From JBPOHE01 sp052035915 (GTDB lineage Bacteria > Pseudomonadota > Gammaproteobacteria > Chromatiales > Chromatiaceae), in assembly GCA_052035915.1 (NCBI GenBank), contig JBPOHE010000122.1, positions 1-35,603 on the forward strand: 35,603 nucleotides of DNA. The letters run 5' to 3'. How positions within the stretch are numbered: position 1 is the stretch's first letter; each line of letters begins with the position of its first letter. Below, one piece after another: positions 34,373 to 35,603 of this stretch. The notes under the pieces were generated by a model. That model did not search any database. It was not told where the DNA came from and worked only from the letters and a program-made list of their open reading frames with translations. Position numbers and translations under genes: made by a program.

Positions 34373-35191
34373 TCATGTGAGAATGTGATTGGGGACGGTG
34401 GCCGTCGCGCGTTGGTTGTAGACGGCCTCCGCGAGGGCGACGAATTCGGCGATGTCCAGGGTCTCCGGCCGACGCTGGGGGGAAATTCCGAGTTGTTGCA
34501 TGGATTCGATGCTGATCCACTGATGCAAAGCGTTGCGGAGGGTTTTGCGCCGAGCGGAAAAAGCCGTTGTCACCAAACCAGCCAGGAGCCTGTGATCCGA
34601 CACCGGCCAAGGGGGCGTGGGATAGGGTTGTAAGCGGGCGAAGCTGGAGACCACCTTCGGCGGCGGTCGAAAGGCCTCCGGCCCGATGTCGAACAGCGAC
34701 TCGACCCGACAGTGTAACTGCACCATCACCGAGAGTCGGCCATAGTCCTTCCCGCCCGGGGGGGCGGCCATGCGCTCCACCACCTCTTTCTGTAACATGA
34801 AATGCATGTCCTGGAGGCAATGACGCTGGGTGATCAAATGGAAGATCAGCGGGGTGGAGATATTGTAGGGCAGGTTGCCGATGAGGCGCAGGCGGGCTGA
34901 CCCTGCTCGGGCGAGGGCGCAATAGTCGAATTTCAAGGCGTCCCCGACATGGATCCGGAGTTCACCCAGGCCCCGACAAGCCGCCTCCAGTCTGGGTATG
35001 AGGTCGCGATCCAGTTCGATCACCTGGAGATACCCCAAGCGTCGCAACAAAGGTCGGGTGATGGCGCCCTCACCAGGTCCGATCTCGAGCATCGATTCGC
35101 CTGCTTGGGGGGCGCTCGCGCTGAGGATCTGGTCGATCACCCTGGGGTCCAGAAGAAAATGTTGGCCAAAGCGTTTACGTGGCTGAGACAT
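34373..35191 (-). CDS. rsmA: 16S rRNA (adenine1518/1519-N6)-dimethyltransferase
   Basis: A 272-residue KsgA/RsmA. QHFLLDP near the N-terminus, the SAM-binding MLEIGPGEGAITRPLL (residues 34-49), acidic VIELDRDL and catalytic NLPYN (106-110) are all present. It dimethylates two adenines in the helix-45 loop of 16S rRNA late in small-subunit assembly. Length matches E. coli KsgA (273). In E. coli it lies in surA-pdxA-rsmA-apaGH; here it is followed by lon and diverges from an RRM-like gene. No ribosome-binding site stands out. Confidence 0.95.
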   Translation of the reverse strand: MSQPRKRFGQHFLLDPRVIDQILSASAPQAGESMLEIGPGEGAITRPLLRRLGYLQVIELDRDLIPRLEAACRGLGELRIHVGDALKFDYCALARAGSARLRLIGNLPYNISTPLIFHLITQRHCLQDMHFMLQKEVVERMAAPPGGKDYGRLSVMVQLHCRVESLFDIGPEAFRPPPKVVSSFARLQPYPTPPWPVSDHRLLAGLVTTAFSARRKTLRNALHQWISIESMQQLGISPQRRPETLDIAEFVALAEAVYNQRATATVPNHILT

Positions 35192-35331
35192 GATAGAGCA
35201 TCGCCCACAATGGAATTAGGATGGGGCAGGGGATCGGGCCTGGAAAAGAATCGAGGCTACAATAGGTGCAATGGAAAGCGATGTATCGCGAGTAGATCCT
35301 TCATGTGACTGTCGTTCTGGGAGAAAGACTC

Positions 35332-35603
35332 ATGATTGTATTCGTGCGTAGGATACCAGCAGATCTGACCCGGCGGGAATTGGAGACGCTGGTCGCCGAG
35401 ATCATTACCCCGAGGTTCGCCTGGTTGCCCTTCGGCGTAAAGGGGGAGGTCGTCAAATGTGAGATCATCCGTATCCGGGAAAAGGATACAGGCGCCATGG
35501 AGCGCCATGGCTTGGTGACCATCCGTCCGGATGAGGCGGCCTTGAAGGTGATCAAGCGCCTCAATCACACCCGCATCAACGGGAAACTGGTCGAGGTCAG
35601 GGA
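35332..35603 (+). CDS. RRM-like RNA-binding protein (cut by window edge)
   Basis: An ATG with GGGAGA 6 bases upstream opens a frame that runs 90 codons to the end of the window without a stop. It reads MIVFVRRIPADLTRRELE, then KCEIIRIREKDTGAMERHG and LVTIRPDEAALKVIKRLN. The beginning matches an RRM RNP2-like strand (IVFVRRIP), and HGLVTI in the later strand resembles RNP1, with a final helix-strand (IKRLNHTRINGKLVEV). Such short single-RRM proteins occur in proteobacteria, some as cold-induced proteins. It is divergent from rsmA (140-bp gap). Its end is outside the window. Confidence 0.7.
   Translation, partial: MIVFVRRIPADLTRRELETLVAEIITPRFAWLPFGVKGEVVKCEIIRIREKDTGAMERHGLVTIRPDEAALKVIKRLNHTRINGKLVEVR

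Overview
The window reads as the chromosome of a GC-rich gammaproteobacterium, probably of the Chromatiales or a nearby group. This is inferred from gene content (BamC lipoprotein, TesA with YbbA/YbbP, RF3, IbaG-type BolA, an IPTL-type C-terminal sorting tail) and not from any marker that fixes the species. No rRNA, tRNA or CRISPR array was recognised.

Layout. 1-491: an insertion-sequence scar (19-bp direct repeats and a transposase C-terminus). 492-4528: three genes for exported proteins, two tandem paralogous beta-helix proteins and one protein with three 113-residue repeats and an IPTL-like sorting tail. 4993-8772: tesA, head-to-head with ybbA-ybbP. 8970-10372: a Crp/Fnr-family regulator followed by an exported pentapeptide-repeat protein. 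10385-13000: an MprF-like membrane protein. 13460-18054: an uncharacterised membrane-anchored protein, a small glycine-rich exported protein and two tandem DUF4139-like proteins. 18601-19311: a PIN toxin/antitoxin-like pair, with the PIN gene frameshifted and an attC-like sequence at the 3' end. 19424-21307: prfC and ibaG. 21476-24497: dapA, bamC and an MBL-fold hydrolase on the minus strand. 24712-26000: an MFS transporter. 27031-28674: a stand-alone yidC of more AT-rich composition. 29110-31446: a SulP transporter and a universal stress protein. 31964-35191: lon and rsmA. 35332-35603: the start of a small RRM-like protein cut by the window edge.

Most known genes are housekeeping. The unexplained signal is in the intergenic DNA. 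Four copies of a ~120-bp quasi-palindromic element (4734, 18095, 28798, 31766) each carry two 17-bp GTTCT...AGAAC palindromes 40-42 bp apart. Three of the four sit between convergent genes. Two copies of a 185-bp MITE-like element (13153 and 26191) have matching inverted ends; the second is bracketed by a perfect 9-bp duplication and splits a decayed transposase-like reading frame. A further 11-bp inverted repeat encloses one of the palindromic elements (31738-31923). The region has therefore been shaped repeatedly by small non-autonomous elements.

All functions are assigned by reading motifs and overall family resemblance; no database search was run. Start codons were chosen from ribosome-binding sites, signal peptides and overlaps where possible.
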